Source: Chara braunii
Taxonomy: Eukaryota; Streptophyta; Charophyceae; Charales; Characeae
Assembly (NCBI GenBank): GCA_003427395.1
Contig: BFEA01000031.1
Span: 3,063,583 to 3,122,768 of the forward strand
Reading direction: 5' to 3'
Length of the DNA stretch: 59,186 nucleotides
In this document: positions 10,385 to 21,548 of the stretch, piece by piece
How the letters are laid out: each line of letters begins with the position of its first letter
Numbering within the stretch: the first letter of the stretch is position 1
The notes under the pieces: model-generated
What the model saw: only the letters and a program-made list of their open reading frames with translations
Databases searched by the model: none
What the model was told of the DNA's origin: nothing
Position numbers and translations under genes: made by a program

Positions 10385-11175
10385 CATTCAACAGCTAGAA
10401 TGTCCCACCAACAGTAATCCCCTTCACCTTAATCAGGACCACCCTCATGCCCTTGCTGTTCCGGAGTCCTTGTAAGGAGCCTGAGCTGCCATGACGGGTT
10501 TCCCACCGTGCACCCTTGGATCTTCATGGTATGGCGACCACAAAGGGTACAACTCAAGTTTGCTCTTCACCGACTCTCTCATGCCACCTAACCAGTAGCG
10601 TTCCCACCGCCCCTTGTTACACTCTCACTGTTGAAGGTGGTGGTGCTGCTAGTACTACGATTGGATTCGCCCTGAACCACAGTAAACTTGCCTCCCTTTC
10701 TTAGCCACAAGACCTATCACAGCAAGAAAATCGAAGTTCAAACAGATTTGTTGAAAGAGAGGGAATCAAGCCTATGCAGACGGCCGGATAGAAACATTTT
10801 TTTTTTTCCACAAGGCCAACAGTTCCTTCCTATGTAAATGCAACTGCAGAGACACAGTTGTACAACAACTAGAATATTCCACCAACAACGGTCCCCTTCA
10901 CCTCAAACAGGGCTACCCTCATGTCCTCGCTATTCCCAAAACCCTGTAAAGAGCCTGAGCTACCATGACGGGTTTCCCACCACGCACCCACGGTATAGCG
11001 ACCACAATGGGTACAACTCGAGTTTTCTCTTCACCGGCCCCTCCGTACCACTTAACCAGTAGCGTTCCCACCACCCCTTGTTACACTCTCACTGTACAAG
11101 GTGGCGCCACTGCTAGTACTACCATTGGATTCACCCTGAACCATGGTAAAATTGCCTCTCTCTCTAATCCATAAG
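10385..11175. repeat. Tandem duplication of a ~320-bp block
   Basis: 10393-10705 and 10862-11168 align throughout: both contain CATGACGGGTTTCCCACC, GGGTACAACTC, AACCAGTAGCGTTCCCACC, CCCCTTGTTACACTCTCACTG and GCTAGTACTAC. On the minus strand a peptide with the pattern QGESN-STSS-SESVTRGGGNATG is kept in both copies while the rest drifts, so a broken Gly/Ser/Thr-rich coding exon is possible. I do not recognise the family. Frame breaks make any product doubtful. Confidence 0.6.
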
Positions 11176-12059
11176 CCGTTGTGCCAACGTTCTCAAACAA
11201 GTGTAAGGAAACCCTATGCATCAAGCCTATGTATGTGGCCAGAAACAGGAAACCCTAAGTTCAAATATAAGTCCACTTTGGCTAACAAAACCAAATACAG
11301 CAACAAAACCTAGGAATATTTTGAAGTGTCACGACTATTCAAGGAAACTAATCTTAAGAAGGACGCTTGGTTTAGAGCAGCAAAACAAATGCATGATCAA
11401 GAGTGCCAATGTCCGGACTCCAACCTAAGTAGAAATAAACAGATAGGGTGTGAGAGACATAGAGTGTCCATCAGGATTCCCACACACGCGTTTCTAAATT
11501 TGAAACACTACAGGCGATGAATTTGCCCTGAATTGAGGCCACATTCAGCAATTGAGGCCACTACCTCTATCAAGATTCCCGAGACTCTTAATTGCACCCA
11601 CCAACAGACGTAAGCACTGAGGGCTGCAAGTGTAGTGCCCGTACGAGAAGGGCTTTGACTACAATCTCAGTGAAGGGCTACGACAGACAACAAACAAGGA
11701 TGGTAATAACCAGATGAAGGGATCAGAGAGCATTGAAATTTTGAGTTAGATAGAATACGGCCTGCACCAAATTGCAGATGTAATTTGTTTTGGAGCATCC
11801 TAGTTAAAAGCAACTTCCCATCCCAAACTAACGGACTGCAGACTCAATGGCAGATAAACTGAACCAACTCCGAGTACAGAGTGATCAAGGCAACGAAGCG
11901 AACAAATAGAATCGGAGGGGTACAATTAAAGAGGAAGGAAATTTGATGCTGTCGAGTGTGCCTGTTAGTGAAGCGACAAAGACAATTACTGTAGTCAAAG
12001 TAATTTAGTACTACGAGAATATGGCCAAGTGCAGTTGGCGTTTTGAAAGCTTCACCCAA
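11176..12059. other. Unassigned region
   Basis: No motif-bearing frame, inverted repeat or tail seen. It lies immediately upstream of the LINE fragment and could hold flanking host DNA. Confidence 0.4.
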
Positions 12060-13125
12060 TACTTACAGGATGCTTCCCCCTAAGGTGAACATAAAGGACC
12101 GAATAGAAAATCGATGGATGAGACAGCTAAATGTAAGTAAACAAGAATTGCAATCAGTTAAATGGTTTCTCTCTGTTAAATCTCGTCCAGCCAAGGTAGC
12201 ATCTCTGTAGTGGCAGGTTACCCATCTCTGCCTCCCCACAAATGATTGGATTATAGATAGAACCTCATTAGAACAAAGAGGTATAGCTCACCCATGGTGT
12301 AAGTTATGTAAATCAGCCTCCCTTCCAAACTAATACTTGAAACATTAGAGCACATCTTTCTCCAATGTCCAGGATTAGTCTGGTTATGGCGTTGGTGGGA
12401 CAGGATTTGGAATCAATTGGGAACAGCCCTCCCCTGGCCATGGGATTGGAAGGCGCTACTCTTGGAAGCCTGGAATCCTGTTTAGATTGATGACTTTACA
12501 TTAAATTTGTTCACAACTGGAAGGAAAGCAGTTATTTGGGCAATATGGACACGAATATGTACCTATGAAATGGAAGGTGCACGCTTGGATGGCTCAGAGT
12601 TTACTGAAACTATTAAGCAACATATTCAAACGGAGATTACTACCACATGGGAAGGACTACAAGAAAAAATACAGTATCTGACACAGAAAAAAGAAATTCT
12701 GCAACACATTAAATCATTTAATCAAAGCTGGCTTGGGGGGGACAAGGGAGGGAGGTTAGGGAGGGTGGAATGGGAGGGGGCACAAGAAAATGATCAGGAT
12801 GGGCTTCAGAGGAACTACTGCTTGATCTTCAATGACTGGATGGAAGTTGATCCTGCTATTCCATTAAGGCCTCCGATGGACTTCCCTGATCCTTTTCCTC
12901 CATCAAATCTATGTTTGGTTCCCAGATCTTGGTATGGATATGAATGAACCCTTAGTTCTGGTAACCTTGCTTTTGGTTATTCTGTTGATACATAGAGGGT
13001 TGATCTAGTGCTTGGAATGACATGTTTTTCAGGCGCCCTTATTAGGGTGAAGAGGCACGAATTTCAACACAACAATCTATTTTTATGGTTCATGTTCAAG
13101 GTTTCAGAAGATATATTTATGGGAC

Positions 13126-13144
13126 GCTGGACCCGGTTTCCAGC
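13126..13144 (+). other. Conserved 3' stem-loop 1 of LINE
   Basis: GCTGGACCCGGTTTCCAGC folds as a 6-bp stem (GCTGGA/TCCAGC) with loop CCCGGTT, about 40 bases before the poly(A) tail. The same element recurs about 16 times in the window with stem changes that keep pairing. Confidence 0.8.
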
Positions 13145-13151
13145 AGATGAC

Positions 13152-13173
13152 GCTCCCCACCAATAGATGGAGC
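13152..13173 (+). other. Conserved 3' stem-loop 2 of LINE
   Basis: A 5-bp stem GCTCC/GGAGC closes a 12-base loop containing CCAATAGAT, just after stem-loop 1. It is also present at 16968-16989, 39169-39190, 46850, 47875-47895 and 55588-55610 (the second strand reads GCTCCATCTATTGG). Confidence 0.65.
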
Positions 13174-13185
13174 ATCGTTCCCGTG

Positions 13186-13213
<28 letters not shown>

Positions 13214-13217
<4 letters not shown>

Positions 13218-14430
13218 ACGCTGCAAGTGCTGTTGCAACATGTTCGATTCTCACTTAATGACTCCTTGTAGGCGTTCCTCTCGTACAACAGGTAGCTCTC
13301 ACTTTGACAGATGAACCCCGATGTGTTTAGCCCACAACTGTGGCTCGATACAGCCTTCTTCTTTGCCCGTATTCTTCCCGTTGCGTCGCAGAAGATTCAC
13401 ATGCATGCAGTCTTCAATATAACTTATTTAATTGATCCCACTTGCATGCAGTCTTCAATATAACTCATTTAATTTATCCCACCAGCACCGAAGCACTTCA
13501 GGACAATGCTTCCGAGACCAATAGATTCTTCCGGTAGCTTCTCAACTCCACATCCCAGTCACACTGTATCTTCCCAGACGTACGGCAAGATACAAAGATC
13601 TTCTCCAAATATGAAATCCTGTTGACGCCGCGCCACCAGGAAAGCTTTCATGATTTCTTGTTGGTAGTGAATATTTGATGGTGTGTATGTGTGTTGAGAT
13701 TTAGCAGAGGAAACTGCAGGGTTGACTGCCCGGCCATTCAAGCAGCTTGGCAGACCAACACCACAGCAAGGCTATGGCGGACCTGCAGACGCACGTCATT
13801 CCGAGACATCTCCGATTGCAGCACGTGCATGGCTAACACTCCACGCCCTAGGTACCACCGCTAGCGCCCCACCGCTGCCAGTGTTCTCCCACTTCCACTA
13901 TTAGCGCCACTGCAGGTAGCGCCACCGGCACTCGCGCCGCTCCTCCTCGTCTGTTGGGCGCAAGGGTCTTTATTGAGATGGTTTGGCGGGTAGACAAGTG
14001 GCTGTCGAAGAAGTGGGTTTCCCCTGCCCATAGCATGGCTTTTGGTACGTGAACCTGGTCTGCTTCTGGGCTTTGTGAAATTCTTCTGAAATTTTCGTCT
14101 CTTTGTCTTTGAACTGGGTCCTCTTCCTGTCCAAATTCTATTGAACTTTTCGATAGTCCTTTCCTTTCTGTAGGTGCTTCGGGTTCGTTCGACAGTACTT
14201 ATTGTCCGACTGGGAGTTCTATCCGCCAAGTCCCTTTTCCTAGCGACGTCAACAAGACCCCTGAAGATTCTGGTACTGGCAGCCCCTGGCCGGATGAAAC
14301 GCAGCATAGGCTGGCTGTGCCTGCTTCATGTTTACGATATGATGTACTTGGCGGTGTTTCTTGATAATATTCTTTCAGCCGGACGGTCGTGTTCCGGAAA
14401 ATCTTGGGAAGTGTCTCTTTGTCTGTCGTA

Positions 14431-14504
<74 letters not shown>

Positions 14505-14623
14505 AGCGTGTTCACAACAACAATGAATCTCCCAGGATTCCGCGGGAAGATTCATACTCTCTCTTTCTCTCACCCCCCACCCGCGCACATGGAACTGTGC
14601 TCTGGCTTGTTTGTTTGTTATTA
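13214..14623. other. Unassigned region with a (CT)n microsatellite
   Basis: Includes a short direct repeat GCATGCAGTCTTCAATATAACT (near 13403 and 13444) and a (CT)n run at 14434-14502. Open frames on both strands lack motifs or are simple-repeat translations. Confidence 0.45.
14434..14502. repeat. (CT)n microsatellite
   Basis: An uninterrupted CT run of about 69 bases. Confidence 0.95.
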
Positions 14624-14972
14624 GGGGTAACTCCAGTAGAGTCACAAAAGGAGTTATGATTGCACTATGGGGCAAGATACAGTTTGCAATTGCACTTCGG
14701 GCACCCAACCTGGCCAGAAAGCTGGGTTGTATCCATTGCCCGAACTGCAATTTGAAACTGTATCTTGGCCCATAGTGCAATTTTTTTTTTTGAAACAAAT
14801 TTTTATTCAAAATGAAGGTTGAGGCCGGGGTCCTCACAGTCTACCCGGAGTAACCGAACCGAACATGCTGAGAACCGGGCTCAGCGTCCCTCATATGATG
14901 ATGATGGTGATACTAATGATGATGGACTTATAATAGTTCTATGAAATGATGGTAATGGTGATGATGTTGGTT

Positions 14973-15008
<36 letters not shown>

Positions 15009-15658
15009 AATATCCCTGACAAACTCTCCTGAAATCCACAGCAGTTTTCCAAAAAACTCAAGTATCTAAGGTATTACCAACAGATTCTAACAAAGCTCAC
15101 CGAAACTGACTTATTCTCTGACAAACTCTACCGGGCCTCACGCCCCCTTACTGCTAGGTTACAGAGCAGCGCGACTCACTCCAGCTCCAGCCAGTGTCGT
15201 CCTGTGTCAGTAACCCCCAGCTGTCCTTTAGGATGCTCCCCTCATAGCACCCCCAGATCTCTCTACCCGGCCTCATGCCCTCACCCTCGGCAAGTTACAG
15301 GGCATCACCCCGGCTCCGGCCAGCATCGTTCTGGCATTGGACAACCACGGATCCTGAATATAACAGCCGAAATCCAGTGCAGATTCGTACAACCCACCGG
15401 CAGACCCTCAGAGGCCTGAGTAATTCTTCAAACTGCCAGGCATAACAGAAGAAATCCAATCCAAGAAGCTTCCGAAAGTCTCCGCGCAAAGACACTTCCC
15501 CTTACCCCTGTCCCATTCTGCCACCGCCGAGCATAATCTCCTCGGCCCCAGCCTGGAACAACCCCCCTCCCCCCCCTCTCCGCAAAGGCAGCCAATAGGA
15601 GGGAATTGGCCCATAGTGCAATTATAACTCGTTTTTGTGACTCTTGCGTAGTTTCCCC
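14624..15658. mobile_element. MITE with long inverted repeats, split by a retroposon
   Basis: The left arm GGGGTAACTCCAGTAGAGTC...TTGCACTATGGGGC pairs with the right end ...GCCCATAGTGCAATTATAAC...GACTCTTGCGTAGTTTCCCC (15608-15658). An inner palindrome at 14660-14782 pairs GCAAGATACAGTTTG with its complement. The element is interrupted at 14783-15605 by a retroposon and part of its right arm is duplicated as the insertion footprint. Without the insert it would be about 210 bp, MITE size. Confidence 0.75.
14783..15605 (-). mobile_element. Family B retroposon with 18-bp target-site duplication
   Basis: Read on the minus strand: a 5' end at 15605, sequence matching 7975-8460 with two structured units (complement at 15258-15338 and 15128-15206), a (ATC)n stretch (14895-15009 on the complement), the stem-loop (complement GCTGAGAACCGGGCTCAGC, 14867-14885) and a poly(A) tail (complement 14781-14791). 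It is flanked by TTGGCCCATAGTGCAATT at 14765-14782 and 15606-15623. A long duplication plus poly(A) is the footprint of target-primed reverse transcription, so this defines one complete, probably 5'-truncated, insertion unit of 823 bp. Confidence 0.85.
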
Positions 15659-16288
15659 TTTCTAATTTTATTTTTTTTGAAGAATGTTGTTTGTTTTGTC
15701 CTTTTTTCTGTCTTTTTTTGTTTTTCATATGGTACTACTGGTAGGCCGAGGCTCAGCAAGGATCGGGATGCCGGTTGCTGAGCCTCAGCATCGATAGCTG
15801 AGAAAGGTACTGATGGGCCCAGCGGAAGGTGAGGGGGCCGCCGTGATCTTGACCTTCGATGCACAGCACATGTGGCATGCAAGAAGGAGTATGCATGAAT
15901 CTGGAGCCCCTGCCCATCATAGTTGTGACGACCCGATTATCATACCATGCAGAACAGCGTCCCCTCGGCAGAAAAATCCAGTTCAGGGTTTTTCATATTT
16001 CTGGAGTACAATACAATTGTCGTTCTGCCCTAAGGCTTTGGTTGCTGGGTTTATTAGATGTGGGTACGAGTTGGGGCCATAGAGCATTGAATTTCACGGG
16101 GCTCTTTTCTGCACTATTTTCTACTGCCAGATGGTATGATGCTTGTTTGTTGTTACAACCGGCGATTCCGTGAGAACTTGAGGGATCAGATTAAAATGTG
16201 AGCCTAGTAACTGGCCTCTACAACACCCTGGACTTAATAATAATAATAATTAAAAAAAAGGCTATCTTTTTTTCTTTTTCTTATTTAA
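15659..16288. other. Unassigned region
   Basis: A frame over 15813-16173 has no motif I recognise. A short AAT run and T-rich stretch lie near 16235-16280. No gene is claimed. Confidence 0.4.
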
Positions 16289-16447
16289 ACCACCGCTACC
16301 TTTCCCATATGTCAGGCGCGGGCAACTAGTAGCCTACTCCTGAAAAATAGCCGCCACGCCGCCGTCGATATTTTTCATCGAGAGTGCGTGGAGGCCGAAT
16401 TTTAATTTGAGGCCCGCGGCCCCACATATGAGAAAGGTAGCGGTGGT
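16289..16447. mobile_element. ACCACC-ended MITE
   Basis: Terminal inverted repeats of 24 bp with one mismatch: left ACCACCGCTACCTTTCCCAT, right ATGAGAAAGGTAGCGGTGGT (continuing inward by ATGT/ACAT). The ends resemble those at 56322-56467 and 40427-40576, which differ at the CAG/CGC and CTTT/TTGG positions. 159 bp, non-coding. The flanks are TTTAA and ATAAA, so any target duplication is short or unclear. Confidence 0.75.
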
Positions 16448-16535
16448 ATAAAGGCTAATTCTTCAAGCCCAACCAATTCAATTACCTGTCGAATCGGGGC
16501 AGGACGGCCTGGCTATCCTTTTTGGATTGAAGGAA

Positions 16536-16611
<76 letters not shown>
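16536..16611. repeat. Compound (AAGC)n-(AAAG)n microsatellite
   Basis: About ten AAGC units run directly into about nine AAAG units, a one-base change in the unit. Confidence 0.95.
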
Positions 16612-16866
16612 ATTGACAACATGGATTAGATTGTGCCGTCCTCTGTGGGGAAAAAAACAATGGAAGCTATAATTTCTGAAGTCTTTGGGTTCGATTTCAT
16701 CAAATAACACCCTACATGCATCTGGATTATGTACACTACCTGAAGAGATTCATTCAAAAATGTTGTACTGCACCGTATGCACCTGGTCCGGATTGGCATC
16801 CAAAGGCATGCAGGATGTTGAGTTGCGCAGAGAGACCCATAGCTTCAACTGTAATGAAATCACTCG

Positions 16867-18715
16867 TTTTTTTTTTGTTTGTTTTTTTTGTTTTTTTGGA
16901 AAGACAACAGCCCCGGAAATAGCTTGAGGTGCTGGTAGGAGCACACACCGTAAGCTTTCCTGGGAAGGCTCCATCTATTGGTGGGGAGCTGCACCTGCCG
17001 GGAAACGGGCTTAGCATCCCCTTTTACAATTGAAAAATCATATTACAGAGTTCAAACGGAGAATGCAATGGGGAGTGCCTCTTCGGGATGAAGGAAGGCT
17101 TCCCAAACTGCACTTGAATAAGCTAGCCATTTCCCGTCCCATTTGTGCGGGTGCTGGGTACTGAGTAGTAGCGAGGGCGATTACACTCATCTCCCTCCGA
17201 TTGACCCCTTTAACCCCTACGCCCTTGAAGCATTAAACACTGTTCCTCTCTGTTCAGCCTGTGTACCCCAATTTGTGTGGGACCTGTTCCCTCGACTCTC
17301 CCCCATCCTTGCTCCATTGCTTCCTTTTTTCCATTTTCCACCTTGAAGTTCACGTTTGTCTGTCCAATGGATTCCCTGGGGCCACCTTTCATGCTGCTTA
17401 CATGTGGCGCCTGTCCGGGGAGAAGGTCGCTGTTTACTCTCGGCTGGCTTGTTTTGGCTGAAGACTTCATGTTCCTGCATCCACTGCCTGTTGTGTCTGG
17501 TAGCTCGGCCTCTGCACAGCTTTCACTCCTGTGTTCTGCAGTCCGACTGTCAGTCCTGTCGGGGTTGGGGGTGTGGAGGAGGCAGGGGTATGGGGGGGAG
17601 AGCGGGTGGTGGGGCTAGTGATGCAAGGGCCTGAGGGACGGGCGCGGGCTGGGGGGGGCAAGAGGGGTGTGGCATTAGGGGCGGGGGGGGGCGGGACAAG
17701 GACAAAATTAGTCGGAAGGTAAGGGACTTGAAATTCTCTAACTAGCTTTCTCTGCCAAGAACAATCTGAGCATCTCCAGGGTTTCCATGGGATGTCCAGT
17801 CTTGCGTCCAGGTCGTGAACGTTCTATGGGGATCCTGCCATATTTGTATATAGGAGGCGTGGATGACCGCTTTGGCCTGAGATTCGTTTTCAACTTTTCA
17901 CTGCAGTAGTCTTCTTTCATGTTCTTGTAGGCTTCGAGGGTGTGGGACCTGATCACCTCTTCTACTGCTTGTTGAGCCTGCTGGGGGCCGAATTGATGGT
18001 CTTTCCTTTTGAAGGAGCATCGTGGCCACTAGGCCAGCATTAGTATTTGCAGTGACTGTCTTGTAGGTGAGAATAGGTTGACTGCAAAGGGAGTCCACTG
18101 GGACAGCAGGTATTGATTCTTCTTTAGTAAGAGGAGGCCCACGTCCCTGCAGTGTGGAATGTAGGGAGTCGAAGGCCGCGTCCCACCTATGCCACAGTTG
18201 GGTGACCATCGGGCATGCCAGGAGACGGTGTTTCACGGGTTGCACGGGCAGGTGGTGTTGCTCTCCCACAGTAGGAGCAAATGGGGGACAGGAGACCCTT
18301 ATGTTCCAAGTCGGTTCTGGACACCAACCAGTCTGGCGTGGGGAGGCTTCGGTGTAAAATCTGCCACTGCAGTGCCTGGAGGTTTGTGGGCCTGATCTTG
18401 GCTTACTAGGGGGGTCAAGGCAGGTTATGCAGCAAGGCCAGGTCTCTGGGCGATTCTTGAGCCCATCTTTCAGCTATGATTTGATTGATTGGCACTTCGG
18501 GGCGCGAGGCTCTGTACCCCACTTTTACGGAAGAGTCCCATAATATCATATTAATATGTGCATTGGTTTCCCACCCGGCCACTCCCACTCATTGGGGTCA
18601 AAGGGCCATGCCATGATCGGGGTTGAGGATTCATAGGCGCAAAGGCCATCTTTTGGGTCTCCCACCACTCTTATGTGCATCAAGTCATCCTACATGAGTT
18701 CACAGCCGAGGTCAT
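16867..18715 (-). pseudogene. LINE-1, 3' part (interrupted by the gypsy element)
   Basis: Minus-strand frames encode the distal ORF2 region: VVGDPKDGLCAYESS and FDPNEWEW, then a zf-RVT module as LQWQILHRSLPTPDWLVSRT, CSYCG, and after a frameshift HRLLACPMVTQLWHRW. This is the homologue of the module in the LINE at 12060. Further frames run to about 17738, followed by a G/C-rich 3' UTR, stem-loop 2 (16968-16989), a diverged stem-loop 1 (about 17000-17018) and a T-rich tract at 16868-16908 (poly(A) on this strand). The upstream half continues at 32751-34361. Stops and frameshifts show it is dead. Confidence 0.8.
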
Positions 18716-19614
18716 TGTGACGTGTGTGTAAAGAACCACTTCCCGACCCCGTGCTATCTTTCGTACCCCTTGCCCCAATACCCCCTTGGTGTATCATACC
18801 GACCCCACAGAACCTTCGTCGCCTTTCTTGATTTCAGGCGCCTTGTTTGGGCCCCCATTTTTCGGAAGTTCTATTGATTCTTGGAATTCTGCTTTTTGTA
18901 ATTCGGGAAATGCACGGGACATTACGCCCGCCTTAGTGAGCGCAATGGGAATCGGGCTCAACAGTTAGGAATTACGGAATAAGCGGAGCCCGATGTATCT
19001 TTTTCCTTGCATGAATGTTCTCGGTCATGTCAGAGAAAACTTTAGGAATTTTGTGAGAATACGGAGAGGTGTAGGAATTTATTTTCTCGCGTCGACTTTC
19101 GCGTGCGGATATGGTGATTTCAATTTTTGAATTGGTTTTGGGCATAGGCAAGCTGTAACTGTTTTGGTGCCTTTTTCTCTTGTTGTCGGCACCGCGCATG
19201 CGAGCTTCCTCCTCCTTACTTCCCGCGCCACTCTTCTCCCGCGCTCTCTTCTCTCTCCTTTTCCCCTTCTCTTCTTCTCTCATCGCAACTGTTTTTCCCT
19301 CTTTCTCTCTCTCTTCACTTTTGCGCGCCTGTTTCCCTTTCTTGATCGTCTGAATCTTGGACCCGTCTCGCGCTGCTTTTCGCGCCTCGTCTCTTCTTGC
19401 TCATCGAAGCCCGGTTGATCTTCCGACCACCCCGGCTCACCAATCAGACGCGTTGAGTAAGAGGATCTTCCTTTTGCGCGACGAATCTGATTGGCCGACC
19501 ACTGGGTTCTGAAGGATCAACATGGCTTCCCCTGAGCCCCCTTCGCTGAACCTTCTCTCCTTACACCTCGATCTCCCCTCTGACTCTTCCCCCATCTATT
19601 TCCTCTCTCGCAAC

Positions 19615-19620
19615 TATAAA
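19615..19620 (+). promoter_or_regulatory. Probable LTR TATA box
   Basis: TATAAA in the context CAACTATAAATTCC, about 0.9 kb into the LTR and followed by a GC-rich stretch. The equivalent site in the 3' LTR reads CATAAA (30909-30914), a single change that may weaken it. If used, transcripts start near 19645 and carry about 1.8 kb of R-U5 leader, unusually long. Confidence 0.55.
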
Positions 19621-20656
19621 TTCCGCAAGCGCGCCCGCAAATCTCTTTTACGTTTTCCACTCGCAAAACAGCTTCCGGGAAGCAGTGGCTAGGTGGTGTG
19701 TTTGGTGCGAGTCCAAAAGTCCTGTCGGGCTGACTGTAGTCTTGTCGGTTGCTCGCTTGATCGCCACGACCGACTGTGGGATCCAGGCGAGCCGAGTCGA
19801 GGCTATGTCAGCGGGGTGACGATCACAGTGGTGGAAGTTAGCACGCGACGCCCGGGATCGTCGGTGCGGGTATGAGGATGTGTGATTGGAGTTGAGTGGA
19901 TGGTTGGCCCGGGGCCATATCGGAATTCTACAGCGAATGCGCCTTCATTGCGGATCATTTTTTCGGGTGTGAGTTCATGGTTGTGAAGCCGAATGCTCTC
20001 GTGTCGGATTCTGGTGTCTTCTATCTCAGCTTTCCTTGTCTATCCCTCCCATCCCTCTCTCCCCCTCTCCCTCTGACTTGAATGATGATGCATTGATGGT
20101 TTGTCCCTCTTGTGAACAGAGGCGAACTTGCGAGAGTCCTCGCAACGAAGAACTTCTTTCGGAACTCTTCCATTAGTTTCCTGGGTAATCCCCAGATGTC
20201 GGTGGATGCGTGTGTACAAATCCTTCCGTTGATTTCTGACCTGTGTATACTTGTCATTTTTGCGCCTTCCATAGTGGATGTATGTGTGGACGTTGCTTGT
20301 CTTTTTGCGTTGATTAGACTCAGCGCTCGATGGGATTTTGTTCGAGAATGCAAGAGTGTTTAGATCAGTGGTTCTGACTGCACTGGGCATGCCATCTGCC
20401 TTATGCAGCACGACATTAACCGATAGTCGGTGAGGCAGCCTCGAAGAAACTAGGCGCCTCGTGTTTTTGTTGATCAAGTCTGCTGAAACTGAGTCGCGGG
20501 TTGACCCCTCGGAACTCCAACCCGACTCATGCATGATTGTGCGGGTTTCATAAGTTGCCTCTCTCGTGTCTGAAGGAAGAAAGACACTAATTATTTCTTT
20601 CTGTGCTTTTTGATGACGTCTCGAGTATTCGAGTAAACTCCGTCTGTTTAATTGAC

Positions 20657-21196
20657 ATGTGGACTAACGTTCGTCCCTCGGTCGGGCACCAACCTTCCGT
20701 ATCTCCCTTGTCGACGCGCCCCTTCCCCTATAACAAGGAAAGGACACGTGTATGCGAATGGGACGTACGGGAAGCTGTAGCACGCATTTGCGGACAATAT
20801 TACTTCCCTCCTGAAAATCGTTGTTCCGGGTGCGTGGATGCGGGTTTTGTCATCATCGATACGCATTTTCCACCTAACTCAGTGTTATTGTCGTTTAATG
20901 AGCTGATCGTCATTCCGTGGACGGCAGTGGCGCCCTATTGGCCTCGAGCGCTGTGCACTGAGTGCCAGCGTTTCGATCGCTACGAATCAAAGGGCTTCCA
21001 CTACCGGATACGGAGTGAGGATGAGCACAAGGAAAGAGCCACGCGTCTGAGACCATCCACGTCAGACTCAGAACTGACTAACGAGAGACGTCTGGACTTG
21101 ATACGGAAACTTGATACGCGGAGTGTGCCGAAGCCCTTCCGCTCTAAACAAAGATCCGTAGCGTGGTGGGAAGCTCGACAATACTTTATGGATTGA
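20657..21196 (+). CDS. LTR-embedded ORF (5' copy), unknown protein
   Basis: 179 codons from the first ATG; the frame is open back to a GTG at 20603. It begins MWTNVRPSVGHQPS. Two Cys pairs, CSGC and CTEC, lie about 45 residues apart and could bind zinc; the tail is basic (Arg/Lys-rich, with FRSKQRSV). The same frame is open in the 3' LTR. About 19 residues differ between the copies, which fits drift since insertion rather than selection on this insertion. It lies downstream of the putative TATA box, so it would sit in the leader of the genomic RNA. I do not recognise the family; it could be a captured gene fragment or chance. Confidence 0.45.
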   Translation: MWTNVRPSVGHQPSVSPLSTRPFPYNKERTRVCEWDVREAVARICGQYYFPPENRCSGCVDAGFVIIDTHFPPNSVLLSFNELIVIPWTAVAPYWPRALCTECQRFDRYESKGFHYRIRSEDEHKERATRLRPSTSDSELTNERRLDLIRKLDTRSVPKPFRSKQRSVAWWEARQYFMD

Positions 21197-21418
21197 ATTT
21201 GGATTTTTCTCTTTTCGCGCTGTACCCGCACGCGCATTCCGCGACGTGTGAAAGCAACCGACTTACTTCATCGGGCCAACACGGAGGATTTCAGTTCTGC
21301 GTGTGTCCCCACACTCAATTTTCCAAAAATCCTTGGCACACCCCATCTTGCTGTTTTTCCTGAGCCTTCATTCCGCACCTTTAACACTCCGAACGAAAGA
21401 CAGCCCAGGGCGTGAGGT

Positions 21419-21431
21419 TGGTATCGGAGCC
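21419..21431 (+). other. Primer-binding site for initiator tRNA-Met
   Basis: TGGTATCGGAGCC directly follows the LTR. The canonical plant initiator tRNA-Met site is TGGTATCAGAGCC, so 12 of 13 bases match. This fixes the element's orientation and the 5' LTR end. Confidence 0.85.
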
Positions 21432-21548
21432 GACACGTGTCGGTACTGATGATAGTAAGTCGAGCTGGCGAGAGGTAGAAGAAGTCCTCAACCCGCTCGT
21501 CGATATCGTCCAGTGACCAGATCAAGATCTGGTGCAGCTATACCGGCT

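Larger units (their letters stand above)
12060..13213 (+). pseudogene. LINE fragment: C-terminal end of ORF2 plus 3' UTR and poly(A)
   Basis: Frames from about 12085 to 12947 encode the C-terminal part of a plant-type LINE ORF2. A zf-RVT-like module is visible as WQVTHLCLPTNDWIIDRTSL, then CKLC, then EHIFLQCP followed by LWRWWDRIW; this zinc-finger pattern (C-x2-C...H-x4-C) is standard behind LINE reverse transcriptases. The downstream part (VIWAIWTRICTYEMEG) matches the fragment at 48040-48410. There is an in-frame TAG before WQV and a frameshift after CKLC. The ORF ends at 12947; a ~240-bp 3' UTR follows, with two stem-loops and an A28 tail. The reverse transcriptase domain is missing, so this is a 5'-truncated dead copy. 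Confidence 0.85.
18716..21418 (+). repeat. 5' LTR
   Basis: About 2.70 kb and alignable along its length with 30007-32750. Relative to the 3' LTR it lacks about 30 bases near 20200 and the terminal TAGCTCGTCACA just before the PBS, and it has a few extra bases at its start. Over the shared ORF I counted about 29 differences in 594 positions (roughly 5 percent; 17 transitions, 12 transversions). The U3-like part is rich in C and T (19200-19330). Confidence 0.9.

Noticed and set aside
14199-14837. 212-residue minus-strand frame with an Arg-Glu repeat
   Set aside because: The repeat comes from the (CT)n microsatellite and the rest has no motif.
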